Positions 1 to 10,579 of a stretch of 64,000 nt of DNA are shown piece by piece. The stretch lies in assembly GCF_000949135.2 (NCBI RefSeq), contig NZ_JTAN02000003.1:186001-250000 (forward strand), written 5' to 3'. The notes beneath the pieces are model-generated. The model worked only from the letters and a program-made list of their open reading frames with translations, did no database searches and was not told where the DNA came from. The stretch is from Burkholderia sp. USMB20 (GTDB lineage: Bacteria; Pseudomonadota; Gammaproteobacteria; Burkholderiales; Burkholderiaceae). Positions within the stretch are counted from its first letter, which is position 1. Each line of letters opens with the position of its first letter. The position numbers and the translations under genes were made by a program.

Positions 1-918
1 CGCGCAGAGCAATTGCTTCGCATCGCGAAACCGCGCTTCGTCGAGCAGTTGCCGATAGCTCGACCCGGCGTCCTCGAGCCGACGCCGCAACGTGCGCGTC
101 GATACCAGCAGCGCGTCGGCGAGCGCCTCCGGGCTCGAATAGTCGCCGGCCGTTCGCGCCAGTTCCGCGCGCACGCGCTCGACGAGATCGCCTTCCTCCT
201 GGCGTACCTGCGCATACTCGCGCTCGACCTGCACCAGCGCCTGCCGGTGCGCGACTTCGTCGGCGAGCGGCAGCGGCCAGTCGAGCACGTCGTGCGCGAT
301 CCACAGCGCGTTCGCCGCGCAGCCGAATTCGACCGGCGGCAACTGGTCGCGATAACGCGCGAAATAACCGGGCTCGGGCCACGTGAAGCGCAGCACGATC
401 GGCGGCGACGCGCGTCCGGACCACTGCGAGATGTTCTGCGCGAGCCCCGTCAGCACGAACTCGAACATCACGTGATGCTGCAGCACGGGGCTCGCCTGCA
501 CGCCGTGCAGCTCGAGCGTCGCGCCGTGCGCGTCCTCCGCGTAGGTCAGCCGATATTGGCGGTTGCGCATCCGGAAGTAGCGCTGCGTGACGACCAGCGC
601 TTCCCGGATGTCCCGCGCGGTCAGCGTCGCATAGCCGAGGAAGCCGTGCACGGTCGGCTTCAGCAGCAGCCCGAACGCGAGCCCGATGCCCGGATCGCCG
701 CCGATCTCGATTGCGTTGAGCACGAGCCGGCCCCATTGCGACGGCGCGACGCGCGCGTCCGGTTCGGCCAACACTGCATCGCGCAGCCCGGTGCCCGCGC
801 GCACCGCGGCCAGGTCGACGCCGCGTGCGGCCAGCGCCTGCAGCAGCAGGCGCGTATAGGCGACCGGAATCGTCGGCCGGCGTAGCCCGAGGTGATCCTT
901 GCGAGACGGGGAGGTCAT
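1..918 (-). CDS. AraC family regulator, OruR/ArgR-like (3' end cut by window)
   Basis: Reading leftward from an ATG at 918, 306 codons run off the window edge without a stop. The first ~200 residues look like the arabinose-binding-type N-terminal domain of OruR-like AraC regulators. The last ~60 residues begin the AraC helix-turn-helix (a segment like ALADALLVSTRTLRRRLED, then SYRQLLDEARFRDAKQLL). About 30-40 residues of the second helix-turn-helix should lie outside the window. The gene is divergent from the FadH-like gene starting at 1022, so it may control that gene; this is inferred from position only. The effector cannot be read from the sequence. Confidence 0.8.
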   Translation of the reverse strand, partial: MTSPSRKDHLGLRRPTIPVAYTRLLLQALAARGVDLAAVRAGTGLRDAVLAEPDARVAPSQWGRLVLNAIEIGGDPGIGLAFGLLLKPTVHGFLGYATLTARDIREALVVTQRYFRMRNRQYRLTYAEDAHGATLELHGVQASPVLQHHVMFEFVLTGLAQNISQWSGRASPPIVLRFTWPEPGYFARYRDQLPPVEFGCAANALWIAHDVLDWPLPLADEVAHRQALVQVEREYAQVRQEEGDLVERVRAELARTAGDYSSPEALADALLVSTRTLRRRLEDAGSSYRQLLDEARFRDAKQLLCA

Positions 919-994
919 GTCGATTTGGCCGGAAATGACAAGCATTATGGCTGTTTGCCCCCTCACGTTCAAGGCGGCGCGCGGCCTACGATGA

Positions 995-3055
<2,061 letters not shown>

Positions 3056-3079
3056 CGGTACGGCCGCGAGGCGCCGCCG

Positions 3080-3490
3080 TCACTCCATCTCGACGCGTTG
3101 TGTCTCGCGCTCTTCCGCTTCCAGCATCGCCTTGACGATCAGATAGACGGCGGGCAGATCGTCGTCGTCGCGCTTCCAGTCGACGGCTTCCTCGACGTCC
3201 GCGGCGACCATCCGGCTGTCGCGCAGCCGGATGAAGGCGTCGACGACCATCGGATCGTTACGGTTCAGGAAGCCGGTGTTCGAGAACGCCAGCTCCTCGA
3301 CATTCAGCAGCGCCTGCCAGCTCATCGTGCGGACTGCGGCCGGATGGCTGCGGCGCCGCAAGCCGAGCGCCCGCTGCGCGGGGCCGCCGACGACACGCTG
3401 AAGATCGACGACTGCTTGCCGCGCGGCACGCTCGAAGTGGACGGGGTTGAAGCCGGGTTGCTCGGGATCGAATGCGGATGACTGGAACAT
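3080..3490 (-). CDS. Uncharacterised 136-residue protein under a LexA-type promoter
   Basis: I do not recognise this protein. It is 136 residues with a basic middle (LGLRRRSHP) and an acidic C-terminal half containing KRDDDDLP and ending ERETQRVEME. It has no signal peptide or membrane segment. The ATG at 3490 has a GAGG-type ribosome site a few bases upstream. A sigma70-like promoter with an embedded 16-bp LexA box lies 64-97 bp upstream, so the gene is very probably induced by DNA damage. It is a single gene, converging on fadH. An internal Met (MSWQALLNVEELAF) is an alternative start. A role in the SOS response is inferred from regulation alone. Confidence 0.7.
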   Translation of the reverse strand: MFQSSAFDPEQPGFNPVHFERAARQAVVDLQRVVGGPAQRALGLRRRSHPAAVRTMSWQALLNVEELAFSNTGFLNRNDPMVVDAFIRLRDSRMVAADVEEAVDWKRDDDDLPAVYLIVKAMLEAEERETQRVEME

Positions 3491-3553
3491 GGTCGCCTCA
3501 CAAAAGTCCGTCCGTCATGGGTGACGGAATTCGGGTCAAATGGTACAAAAGCA

Positions 3554-3569
3554 CTGTAAATATATACAG
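3554..3569. promoter_or_regulatory. LexA (SOS) box
   Basis: CTGTAAATATATACAG matches the proteobacterial LexA operator CTGT-N8-ACAG exactly, with the usual AT-rich centre. Flanking bases extend the symmetry (CACTGT / ACAGTG, 3552-3571). It overlaps the -10 hexamer and spacer of the leftward promoter of the gene at 3080-3490. The rightward side has no gene to serve. Confidence 0.85.
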
Positions 3570-3587
3570 TGTTCGAGGCGGTTTCAA
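3559..3587 (-). promoter_or_regulatory. Sigma70-type promoter overlapped by the LexA box
   Basis: On the minus strand a -35 TTGAAA (3582-3587) is followed after 17 bp by a -10 TATATT (3559-3564), each one base or so from consensus. The LexA box covers the -10, so repressor would block polymerase. Transcription would start near 3552 and run into the small gene starting at 3490. Confidence 0.75.
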
Positions 3588-3795
3588 GTGCTGAATGAAT
3601 GTGTTCGTGCGGCGACCGGCTTCGGGCGGGCGGATTCGGGCGAGCGGCGAGGGCGGTCGGCGAAGGGGGCCGACGCATGAAGCCGCATTAGTCAGAAGCC
3701 CGTTTCTGCTCCGTGCTCTTCGCTTCATCGCGCTGCGCACGTCGTGTCTCGGAACCTCGCGGTGGCCTCGCTGCGCCGACCGCCCGTCTGGCGAT

Positions 3796-4689
3796 CTACA
3801 CCGACGCGGCAATCGTCTCCCGCAGCCATCGATGCGCCGGATCGCGATGCACGCGCTCGTGCCACAGCATCGACATCTCGTAGCCGGGCACCTCGACCGG
3901 CGCCTCCACGACGCGCAATGCGGGCGTGTTGCGCACCAGCCGCTCGGGCAGCATCGCCACGAGGTCGGTTGTGGCGACGGCCGTCATCACGAACAGAAAA
4001 TGCGGCACCGACAGCACCACGCGCCGCGTGGCGCCGGCTTTGGCGAGCGCTTCGTCCGTCACGCCGAAGAAGCCGCCGCCGTCGGGCGACACGATCACGT
4101 GTTCCAGCGCGCCGAACTGCGCGAGCGTCGGGCGGCGCTTCAGTTTCGGATGACCGGCGCGGCCGACCAGCACGTAACGCTCGACGAACAGCGGCAGGCG
4201 ACGCATCCCTTCCGGCGAACCTTCGGTCGTATGGAAGGCCAGGTCGATACCGTTTCGCTCGGCGTCCTGCTCGATGCGCGGCGGCACGAGTTCGACGACG
4301 GCGACGCGCGTCGCGGGCGCGGCCGAGCGCAGCGTGTTCAGCGCGGGCAGCACGATCGTCGATTCGCCGTAGTCGGTTGCGGCCACGCGCCACGTGTTCG
4401 TCGCGGTTGCCGGATCGAACGGCGTGGCCGTCAGCACCGCGCGTTCGACCGCTTCGAGTGCGTCCCGCAGCGGCTCGCGCAGCGTTTCCGCGCGCGCGGT
4501 CGGCCGCATTCCGCGCGGCCCCGGCAGCAACAGCGGATCGCCGAACAGGTCGCGCAGTTTCTGCAGCTGCACGCTGACCGACGGCTGCGACATGTTCAGT
4601 TTCTCGGCCGCCCGCGTGACGTTGTGCTCGGCGAGCAGCACGTCGAGCGTGACCAGCAGGTTCAGATCCAGTCGTCTGAGATTGTTCAC
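3796..4689 (-). CDS. LysR family transcriptional regulator
   Basis: A 297-residue LysR-type regulator. The N-terminal winged helix-turn-helix (about 5-65) carries LDLNLLVTLDVLLAEHNVTRAAEKLNMSQPSVS split over the usual positions, and the rest is the periplasmic-binding-protein-like effector domain. It is divergent from the flavodoxin-fold quinone reductase at 4776 with an 86-bp gap, the normal arrangement of a LysR regulator and its target. That gap contains a roughly symmetric GGAATAT / ATTTCC stretch near 4700-4725 that could be the binding site. Ligand unknown. Confidence 0.85.
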   Translation of the reverse strand: MNNLRRLDLNLLVTLDVLLAEHNVTRAAEKLNMSQPSVSVQLQKLRDLFGDPLLLPGPRGMRPTARAETLREPLRDALEAVERAVLTATPFDPATATNTWRVAATDYGESTIVLPALNTLRSAAPATRVAVVELVPPRIEQDAERNGIDLAFHTTEGSPEGMRRLPLFVERYVLVGRAGHPKLKRRPTLAQFGALEHVIVSPDGGGFFGVTDEALAKAGATRRVVLSVPHFLFVMTAVATTDLVAMLPERLVRNTPALRVVEAPVEVPGYEMSMLWHERVHRDPAHRWLRETIAASV

Positions 4690-4775
4690 GGCTATACCTG
4701 GAATATCGGGAATTCATTTCCAATATAGCTTCGGCGACGGCATCCTGCAGTCATTCAATCAACGGAGCCTTGAAC

Positions 4776-5561
4776 ATGAACGTGCTGATCGTCTATGCCC
4801 ATCCCGAACCGCGCTCGCTGAACGGTGCGTTGCGGGATTTCGCGGTCGAGCATCTCGAAGCGGCAGGCCACGCCGTGCAGGTGACCGATCTGTATGCGAT
4901 GAACTGGAAGGCCGCGTTCGACGCGGATGACGTGACCGATCGTGCGCCCGATGCGCGCTTCGATCCCGCACGCGATTCGAAGCGCGCGTTCGAGACGGGC
5001 ACGCAGCGCGACGACATCGCGCGCGAGCAGGACAAGCTGAAGTGGGCCGACGCGGTGATCCTGCAGTTTCCGCTGTGGTGGTTCTCGATGCCGGCGATCA
5101 TGAAGGGCTGGGTCGAGCGCGTGTATGCGTACGGCTTCGCGTACGGCGTCGGCGAGCATTCCGACCTGCACTGGGGCGACCGTTACGGCGAAGGTTCGCT
5201 GGCCGGCAAACGGGCGATGGTGATCGTCACGACGGGCGGCTGGGAGTCGCATTACAGCGCGCGCGGCATCAACGGGCCGATCGACGACGTGCTGTTCCCG
5301 ATCCAGCACGGGATTCTGTATTACCCGGGGTTCGACGTGCTGCCGCCGTTCGTGATTTACCAGACGCACCGGATGGACGACGGGCGCTTCGACGAAACGC
5401 GTGCGGCGCTCGGCAAGCGTCTCGACGAACTGTGGACCGCGCAGCCGATTCCGTTCCGGCGACAGAACGCGGGCGACTACGACATTCCGGCGCTGACGCT
5501 GAAGGCGGAAATCGCGCCGGGGACGGTCGGGTTCGCGGCGCATCTGGCGAGCGAGCGGTGA
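4776..5561 (+). CDS. NAD(P)H dehydrogenase (quinone), flavodoxin-2 fold
   Basis: A 261-residue protein of the NQO1/MdaB/KefF flavodoxin-like family. The FMN phosphate-binding start (MNVLIVYAHPEPRSLNGAL) and the conserved block LQFPLWWFSMPAIMKGW plus WVERVYAYGFAYG around residue 110-130 are both visible. It should reduce quinones or similar electrophiles by two electrons with NAD(P)H. I place the start at the ATG at 4776 because GGAG at 4763-4766 is well spaced from it; an in-frame TTG at 4770 is too close. The divergent LysR gene probably regulates it. Confidence 0.85.
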   Translation: MNVLIVYAHPEPRSLNGALRDFAVEHLEAAGHAVQVTDLYAMNWKAAFDADDVTDRAPDARFDPARDSKRAFETGTQRDDIAREQDKLKWADAVILQFPLWWFSMPAIMKGWVERVYAYGFAYGVGEHSDLHWGDRYGEGSLAGKRAMVIVTTGGWESHYSARGINGPIDDVLFPIQHGILYYPGFDVLPPFVIYQTHRMDDGRFDETRAALGKRLDELWTAQPIPFRRQNAGDYDIPALTLKAEIAPGTVGFAAHLASER

Positions 5562-5622
5562 TCGTCACTGTATCGTCGTGACGCGGGGCGCCACCTGAAC
5601 CGGCGGCTGTGCAAAACGTCAC

Positions 5623-5653
5623 GGGCGGCCGGCGAGAAAATCGCCGGCCGCCC
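5623..5653. terminator. Hairpin between converging quinone reductase and catC
   Basis: A perfect 13-bp stem (GGGCGGCCGGCGA / TCGCCGGCCGCCC) with loop GAAAA lies in the 143-bp gap between the converging genes. There is no clear T tract, so it is a terminator-like hairpin by position rather than a textbook intrinsic terminator. Confidence 0.55.
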
Positions 5654-5704
5654 GGGGCGTGCTTCGCGCGGCCGTTCGATAACGCCGCGCTTCACATTCA
5701 CTGC

Positions 5705-5995
5705 TTACCGATCATCTTCCCGCACCGAAGAAGGATGCCGGCACAGCGCCCGCACTTCCATCTCCATATACGGAAACAACGGCAGCTGACTCAACAGGTC
5801 GTGCAGCTGCTGCACGCTCTCGACGTCGAAAATACTGACGTTCGCATACTTCCCCGCGATCCGCCACAGATGCCGCCAGACGCCTTCGTTCATCAGCCGC
5901 TGGCACATCGCCTTCTCTTCGGCCTTCAGCGTGGCCGCCTTGACCGGATCCATGTCCGCCGGCAGGCGGACGGTCATTTCCACATGAAACAGCAT
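5705..5995 (-). CDS. catC: Muconolactone delta-isomerase
   Basis: A 96-residue protein, exactly the family size. It has the muconolactone isomerase pattern: MLFHVEMTVRLPADMDP at the start, GVWRHLWRIAGKYANVSIFD in the middle and LPLFPYMEMEV near the end. It converts muconolactone to beta-ketoadipate enol-lactone, the third catechol-branch step of the beta-ketoadipate pathway, in the cytosol. It is the last gene of a leftward catB-catA-catC operon, 43 bp after catA, with an AAGGAG ribosome site. CatR and muconate are expected to induce it. Confidence 0.93.
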   Translation of the reverse strand: MLFHVEMTVRLPADMDPVKAATLKAEEKAMCQRLMNEGVWRHLWRIAGKYANVSIFDVESVQQLHDLLSQLPLFPYMEMEVRALCRHPSSVREDDR

Positions 5996-6038
5996 CCTGC
6001 GCTCCTTGCGTTGTCGATTCGCCGAACGGGACGGCCGC

Positions 6039-6941
6039 TCAGGCCTGCGCCCGCACCCGTTCGACTTCGCTCGCCGGCACGTCCTGCTTGTCCTTGAGCA
6101 GCGAGAAATCGAAGTCGATCAGTGCGAACTGCCCGTCGACGCCATACGGCTTGCCTTCCGCGCCCTCGGCCTGCCTGATCTTCGGGATCAGCCCTTCGCG
6201 GGTCGCGAATGCGAAGTCGTCCCAGATATGCGGATCGCCTTCGATGTTGATCTGCGTCGTCAGCTTACGATATCCGTCCGCGGAAACGAAGAAGTGGATG
6301 TGCGCCGGACGATGGCCGTGGCGGCCGAGCTGGTCGAGCAGTTGCTCGGTCTTGCTGCCCGGCGGCACGCTGTAGCCGACCGGCAGCACGCTGCGGAAGC
6401 TGTAGCGGCCCTCGGCATCGGTGCGGATCGAGCGGCGCAGGTTGAACGCCGGCTGCGACTGATCGAAGTACGAGTAGTTGCCCAGATGGTTCGCGTGCCA
6501 TACCTCGACGAGCGCATTCGCGAGCGGCGTGCCGTCCTGGCCGAGCACCTGGCCGCGCATGATCAGCGTCTGGCCCGGATCGGTGCCGTCGTCGAGACGC
6601 GCATGGCCGACCGATTCCGGTGCGCCCGCGACATACAGCGGCCCTTCGATCGTGCGCGGCGTGCCGCCGTGGAAGCCGGCCTTCTCCTCGGCCTCGTCCA
6701 TCCGCACGTCGAGGAAGCGCTCGAGGCCGAGGCCCGCGGCGATCAGCCCGAATTCACGGCCGGCTTCGTTCAGGTAGTTGAGCGCGGTCCAGAACTCGCT
6801 CGGCTGCACGTCGAAATCCTCGATCGTGTAGCAGAGGTCCTTCACGATCCGGTTGACGATCGCGCGCACGCGCGGATTGCCGGGCTTTTCCGCGGCGTCG
6901 TCGAAGGTCTTCAGCAGGGCGTCGATGGCTTGCTTGTTCAT
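6039..6941 (-). CDS. catA: Catechol 1,2-dioxygenase
   Basis: A 300-residue intradiol ring-cleavage dioxygenase. The non-haem Fe(III) ligands are visible as Tyr156 (GNYSYFD), Tyr190 (LPVGYSVPPG), His214 and His216 (HRPAHIHFF). The N-terminal ~90 residues are the helical dimerisation domain of this family. It cleaves catechol to cis,cis-muconate. It lies between catB (36 bp upstream) and catC in one leftward operon. The anthranilate dioxygenase genes 3.6 kb away make the catechol this enzyme would use. Confidence 0.95.
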   Translation of the reverse strand: MNKQAIDALLKTFDDAAEKPGNPRVRAIVNRIVKDLCYTIEDFDVQPSEFWTALNYLNEAGREFGLIAAGLGLERFLDVRMDEAEEKAGFHGGTPRTIEGPLYVAGAPESVGHARLDDGTDPGQTLIMRGQVLGQDGTPLANALVEVWHANHLGNYSYFDQSQPAFNLRRSIRTDAEGRYSFRSVLPVGYSVPPGSKTEQLLDQLGRHGHRPAHIHFFVSADGYRKLTTQINIEGDPHIWDDFAFATREGLIPKIRQAEGAEGKPYGVDGQFALIDFDFSLLKDKQDVPASEVERVRAQA

Positions 6942-6977
6942 CTGTGTCTCCGGTTTCGGTTGTCGTGTCGTGCGGGA

Positions 6978-8111
6978 TCAGCGGGCGTCGCGTCGCATCC
7001 GTTCGATGCGGGCCCAGTCGAAGGTGATGCCGAGGCCGGGCGCGGCCGGCAGGTGCAGCTTGAAATCCTGGTAGCGCAGCGGCTCGACGAGGATTTCCTC
7101 GGTGAGCAGCAGCGGGCCGAACAGCTCGGTGCCCCATTTCAGCGAGCCGAACGTGCTGAACAGTTGCGCGGACGCCATCGTGCCGGCCGCGCCTTCGAGC
7201 ATCGTGCCGCCGTACAGGTCGATGCCGGCCGCCGACGCGATCGATGCGACGCTCGCCGCGCCGAGCAGGCCGCCCGACTGCGCGATCTTCACCGCGAACA
7301 CGTCGGCCGCGCGGTCCTGCGCGAGCGCGAACGCATCGACGGGGCCGTGCAGCGCTTCGTCGGCCATGATCGGAATGTGCGCGAGCTGCGTGAGGCGTTT
7401 CAGCCCCGCGCGATTGGTTGCGGCGATCGGCTGCTCGACGAGGCTCACGCCGGCGTCCGCGAGTCGTGCGCCGGCGCGGATCGCGTCGGTTTCGGTCCAG
7501 GCCTGGTTCACATCGACGCGCACGTCGCCGCGCTCGCCGAGCGCGCGCTTGATCGCGATCACGTGCGCGACGTCGTCGTCGACCGCGTTCGAGCCGATCT
7601 TCAGCTTGAATGCGCGATGGCGGCGTGCGTCGAGCATCGCCTCGGCTTCCGCGATGTCGCGCTGCGTGTCGCCGCTCGCGAGCGTCCACGCGACGTCGAC
7701 CGCGTCGGTCGTGCGGCCGCCGAACAACTCGGACAGCGGCACGCCGAGGCGGCGCGCCTGCGCATCGAACAGCGCGGTTTCGAGCGCGCACTTCGCGAAC
7801 CGGTTGCCCTGGAACAGCTTGCGCGCACGCGCCATCGCAGCGCCCGGACGCGTCGCGTCCATGCCTTGCAGCAGCGGCGCGAAGTAGGTGTCGATGTTGA
7901 CCTTGATGCTCTCGGGGCTCTCCTCGCCATACGCGAGCCCGCCGATCGTGGTCGCCTCGCCGACGCCTTCGATACCGTCCGTGCATCGAACGCGAACCAG
8001 CACGAGGGTCTGGCAATTCATCGTCGCGACCGACAGTTTGTGGGGCCGAATCGTCGGCACGTCGACGAGCAGCGTGTCGATGCGTTCGATGGTGGCGGCA
8101 GTTGCTATCAT
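6978..8111 (-). CDS. catB: Muconate cycloisomerase
   Basis: A 377-residue enolase-superfamily enzyme. It has the capping domain (IERIDTLLVDVPTIRPHKLS), the catalytic lysine segment AFKLKIG, the metal-binding DVNQAW and the segment ADEALHGP. It cyclises cis,cis-muconate to muconolactone. The reading frame stays open upstream, but the ATG at 8111 is preceded by AGGAGG at ideal spacing, so the longer version is rejected. It is first in the leftward catBAC operon and divergent from catR. Confidence 0.93.
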   Translation of the reverse strand: MIATAATIERIDTLLVDVPTIRPHKLSVATMNCQTLVLVRVRCTDGIEGVGEATTIGGLAYGEESPESIKVNIDTYFAPLLQGMDATRPGAAMARARKLFQGNRFAKCALETALFDAQARRLGVPLSELFGGRTTDAVDVAWTLASGDTQRDIAEAEAMLDARRHRAFKLKIGSNAVDDDVAHVIAIKRALGERGDVRVDVNQAWTETDAIRAGARLADAGVSLVEQPIAATNRAGLKRLTQLAHIPIMADEALHGPVDAFALAQDRAADVFAVKIAQSGGLLGAASVASIASAAGIDLYGGTMLEGAAGTMASAQLFSTFGSLKWGTELFGPLLLTEEILVEPLRYQDFKLHLPAAPGLGITFDWARIERMRRDAR

Positions 8112-8184
8112 GCGATTCCTCCTGTTGGTGCACATGGTAGGAATTCCCGCCCGGCGTCGTCCAACACTCTTTCCGACTACTTCC

Positions 8185-8199
8185 ATACCTTTGAGGCAT
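8185..8199. promoter_or_regulatory. Candidate CatR binding site
   Basis: ATAC-N7-GCAT (8185-8199) sits in the 91-bp catB-catR gap. It contains the LysR T-N11-A signature (T8186, A8198). It is one base from the ATAC-N7-GTAT motif known for CatR/BenM regulators. It lies about 75 bp upstream of the catB start and just ahead of the catR start, so it could serve both activation and autorepression. Assigned from motif and position only. Confidence 0.5.
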
Positions 8200-8202
8200 G
8201 AA

Positions 8203-9093
8203 ATGGAATTGCGCCAGCTCCGCTACTTCATCGCCGTCGCGGAGGAAATGAACATCACGCGGGCCGCGGAGCGGCTGCACATGACGCAACCGCCGCTGAG
8301 CCGCCAGCTCCAGGCGATCGAGGACGAGGTCGGGCTGCCGCTGTTCGAGCGCGGCGCGCGGCCGCTGAAACTGACCGACGCGGGCCGCGTGTTCTATGCG
8401 CAGGCGACGCGGGTCGTCGAACAGGCCGACGAGCTCGGCCCGCTGACGCGGCGGCTCGCGCAATTGTCGGAGCGGATCGTGATCGGCTTCGTGCCGTCGA
8501 CGCTCTATGGCGCGCTGCCGGACGTGATCCGCGCGTTTCGCGAGGCGCAGCCGGACGTCGAGCTGTCGTTGATCGAAATGTTCACGCTCGAGCAACTCGG
8601 CGCGCTGAAAGGCGGGCGGATCGACGTCGGGTTCGGCCGCCTGCGCTTCGACGACGACCAGCTCGTGCGCGAGGCGCTGATTGAGGAAAAGCTGATCGCG
8701 GCGCTGCCGGTCGGGCATCCGCTCGCCGATCCGGACCGGCCGCTGACGCTCGCGGACATCGCGAACGAGACGCTGATCGTCTATCCGAGCACGCCGCGGC
8801 CGAGCTTCGCGGACCAGCAGTTGTCCGCGCTGCGCGACGGCGCGCTCGTGCCCGCGGCCGTGCACGAGGTGCGCGAACTGCAGACGGCGCTCGGGCTCGT
8901 CGCCGCGCAGGTGGGCGTGTCGCTGGTGCCGGAAAGCGTGGAAGGCGTGCGCGTGAAGGGCGTCGTCTACCGGCGGCTGCCGGAACCCACGGCGACGTCG
9001 CCGATCATCATGAGCCGCCGGCTGCACGGCGAAAGCGCCGCGACGACCGCGTTCTGCGCGATCGCGCGGGCGATGATCGCGCCGGCGGCGTAG
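8203..9093 (+). CDS. catR: LysR family regulator of the cat operon
   Basis: A 296-residue LysR-type regulator starting MELRQLRYFIAVAEEMNITR, the characteristic CatR/BenM/ClcR N-terminus. The helix-turn-helix follows (ITRAAERLHMTQPPLSRQL), then the effector-binding domain. By family it senses cis,cis-muconate and activates the divergent catBAC genes. The ATG at 8203 is chosen because homologues begin MELRQLRYF; the open frame upstream overlaps catB. The gene is followed by an octamer repeat array and the converging andR. Confidence 0.9.
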   Translation: MELRQLRYFIAVAEEMNITRAAERLHMTQPPLSRQLQAIEDEVGLPLFERGARPLKLTDAGRVFYAQATRVVEQADELGPLTRRLAQLSERIVIGFVPSTLYGALPDVIRAFREAQPDVELSLIEMFTLEQLGALKGGRIDVGFGRLRFDDDQLVREALIEEKLIAALPVGHPLADPDRPLTLADIANETLIVYPSTPRPSFADQQLSALRDGALVPAAVHEVRELQTALGLVAAQVGVSLVPESVEGVRVKGVVYRRLPEPTATSPIIMSRRLHGESAATTAFCAIARAMIAPAA

Positions 9094-9228
9094 GGCCGGT
9101 CGTTTCCGTATCGATTGCAACTAACGGTCGATTTCGCCACGCTACGCCGAATGCGGAGAGGGCATCGCGATGCGATGTCATTTGCCGTAGATGCAGGCGC
9201 GCAGCGAGGCGATCAGGTCGGCAGGCGG

Positions 9229-9364
9229 GAAGGCGGGAAGGCGGCAAGGCGGCAAGGCGGCAAGGCGGCAAGGCGGCAAGGCGGCAAGGCGGCAAGGCGG
9301 CAAGGCGGCAAGGCGGGAAGGCGGCAAGGCGGCAAGGCGGCAAGGCGGCAAGGCGGCAAGGCGG
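9229..9364. repeat. Octanucleotide tandem repeat, 17 units
   Basis: Seventeen contiguous 8-bp units, mostly CAAGGCGG with GAAGGCGG variants at units 1, 2 and 12, plus degenerate half-units on both sides. The array fills the intergenic space between the converging catR and andR. A CAAGGCGG unit reads GCCTTGCC on the other strand when shifted. Octamer arrays are common variable loci in Burkholderia. All three frames stay open through it, but no gene is supported. Confidence 0.9.
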
Positions 9365-9412
9365 TAAGGCGCAAGCAGCAAGGCAACCGACCCCGACAAG
9401 CCCCGCACCCGC

Positions 9413-10375
9413 CTACCGCTTCCCGTCGAGCGTCTCCGACGGCGATTCGCCGAACTTCTCCCGGTACGCGATCGCGAACCGCCCGAGGTGCGTGAATCCA
9501 CAATCGAGTGCGATATCGGCGATCCGTCGCTCGGACGCCGACCCGCGCAGCAATTCCCGCGCATGTTCGAGCCGCGTCGCGCGCAGGTATTGCATCGGGC
9601 TCATTCCGCGGAACTGCAGGAAGGCGTCGCGCAGCGTCCGCTCCGGCACGTTGGCGGCCTGGACGATATCGGCGAGCTGCAGCGGCTGCGCGTAGTGCGC
9701 GTTCACGAACTCCTGCGCGCGCCGCACGAAACCCGGCGCGGGATCGAGGCGCGCGCTCGGTACCGACGGCGGGTGGCCTTCGATCAGCAGATCGATCAGC
9801 AGGTGCTCGAGCTGCGACGCGACGCGCGGGTTGGCATTCGCGCGTTCGAGCAGTTCGGGCGAGCGGGCGACGAGCATCAGCTGCTGGCGCCACGCGGCGA
9901 GCGCGGCATCGCTGATGTGCAGCACGGGGTCGAGCATCGCGCGCGGATCGCCGGTCAGCGAGCCGACGGTCGCGGCATCGATGCGCAGCACGAACTGCTC
10001 GCAGTCGGCGGAGAGCACCGCGTCGAAGCGCTCGCCGGGCGCGCACAGCACGCCCGTCTGCCCGTCGACGCCGAGCCGGCGGCCCATCGCGTGGACTTCC
10101 GCCTGCCCGGACAGGCAGAACATCAGCAGGTAATAGCCGTCGACGGCGTCGACCTGCACGCGCATCGCATCGCCGAACGCGATGGTGCCGATCCCGAGCC
10201 CGCCGAGCCGGACGAAATCCATATGCGATGCGCCTTGCACGCGACCGCTCGGCAGCAGCGCGTGCGGCTGCATCACGCGCGAGATCCGCTCGCGGGTCTC
10301 GTCGAGATCGCGGGATTCGAACAGCCGGTGCGCGCGCAGCGCAAGCGGCTCGAACGACGTTGGGGACATGGGCAT
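9413..10375 (-). CDS. andR: AraC/XylS family regulator of anthranilate dioxygenase
   Basis: A 320-residue AraC/XylS regulator. The N-terminal half is a cupin-type sensor resembling AraC-binding-like domain 2 ([19 protein letters not shown] region). The C-terminal ~100 residues hold two helix-turn-helix units ([24 protein letters not shown] and [33 protein letters not shown], each in shorter runs). It is divergent from the andAcAdAbAa operon, the arrangement known for AndR in Burkholderia cepacia DBO1, where anthranilate is the inducer. A compound inverted repeat between the genes is a candidate site. An ATG two codons downstream is an equally possible start. Confidence 0.82.
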   Translation of the reverse strand: MPMSPTSFEPLALRAHRLFESRDLDETRERISRVMQPHALLPSGRVQGASHMDFVRLGGLGIGTIAFGDAMRVQVDAVDGYYLLMFCLSGQAEVHAMGRRLGVDGQTGVLCAPGERFDAVLSADCEQFVLRIDAATVGSLTGDPRAMLDPVLHISDAALAAWRQQLMLVARSPELLERANANPRVASQLEHLLIDLLIEGHPPSVPSARLDPAPGFVRRAQEFVNAHYAQPLQLADIVQAANVPERTLRDAFLQFRGMSPMQYLRATRLEHARELLRGSASERRIADIALDCGFTHLGRFAIAYREKFGESPSETLDGKR

Positions 10376-10468
10376 CGGCCTTGGTGTGGACGCGCGCTTC
10401 GATCCGACGAATGGGTCGCGATCGTGCGCCGGGTCGCGTGTGTCGCCATGCTAGCGCAGAAATCCGCC

Positions 10469-10503
10469 GAAAGTGGATATTGCGCCGCCGCAATCGCACT
10501 TTC
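10469..10503. promoter_or_regulatory. Compound inverted repeat, candidate AndR operator
   Basis: Nested symmetry in the andR-andAc gap: outer arms GAAAGTG (10469-10475) and CACTTTC (10497-10503), inner arms ATTGCG (10479-10484) and CGCAAT (10489-10494) around a 4-bp centre. The outer and inner arms are separated by 3 and 2 bp. The element ends about 77 bp before the andAc start, a usual place for an AraC-type activator. No protein-binding evidence exists in the sequence itself. Confidence 0.5.
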
Positions 10504-10579
10504 CGGATAGACGCCGAATATTAGCTTTTCAAAAATCGGCTCCATGGAATCAACGAACCGGAACCACAAGGAGTCCGAC

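Noticed and set aside
6754-9120. 788-codon leftward open frame across catA, catB and catR
   Set aside because: It spans three recognised genes on both strands in a different frame and encodes low-complexity Arg-rich sequence.
9115-9495. Open frames through the octamer array
   Set aside because: They encode only RRQGGKAA-type repeats and stay open because the 8-bp unit has no stop in any frame.
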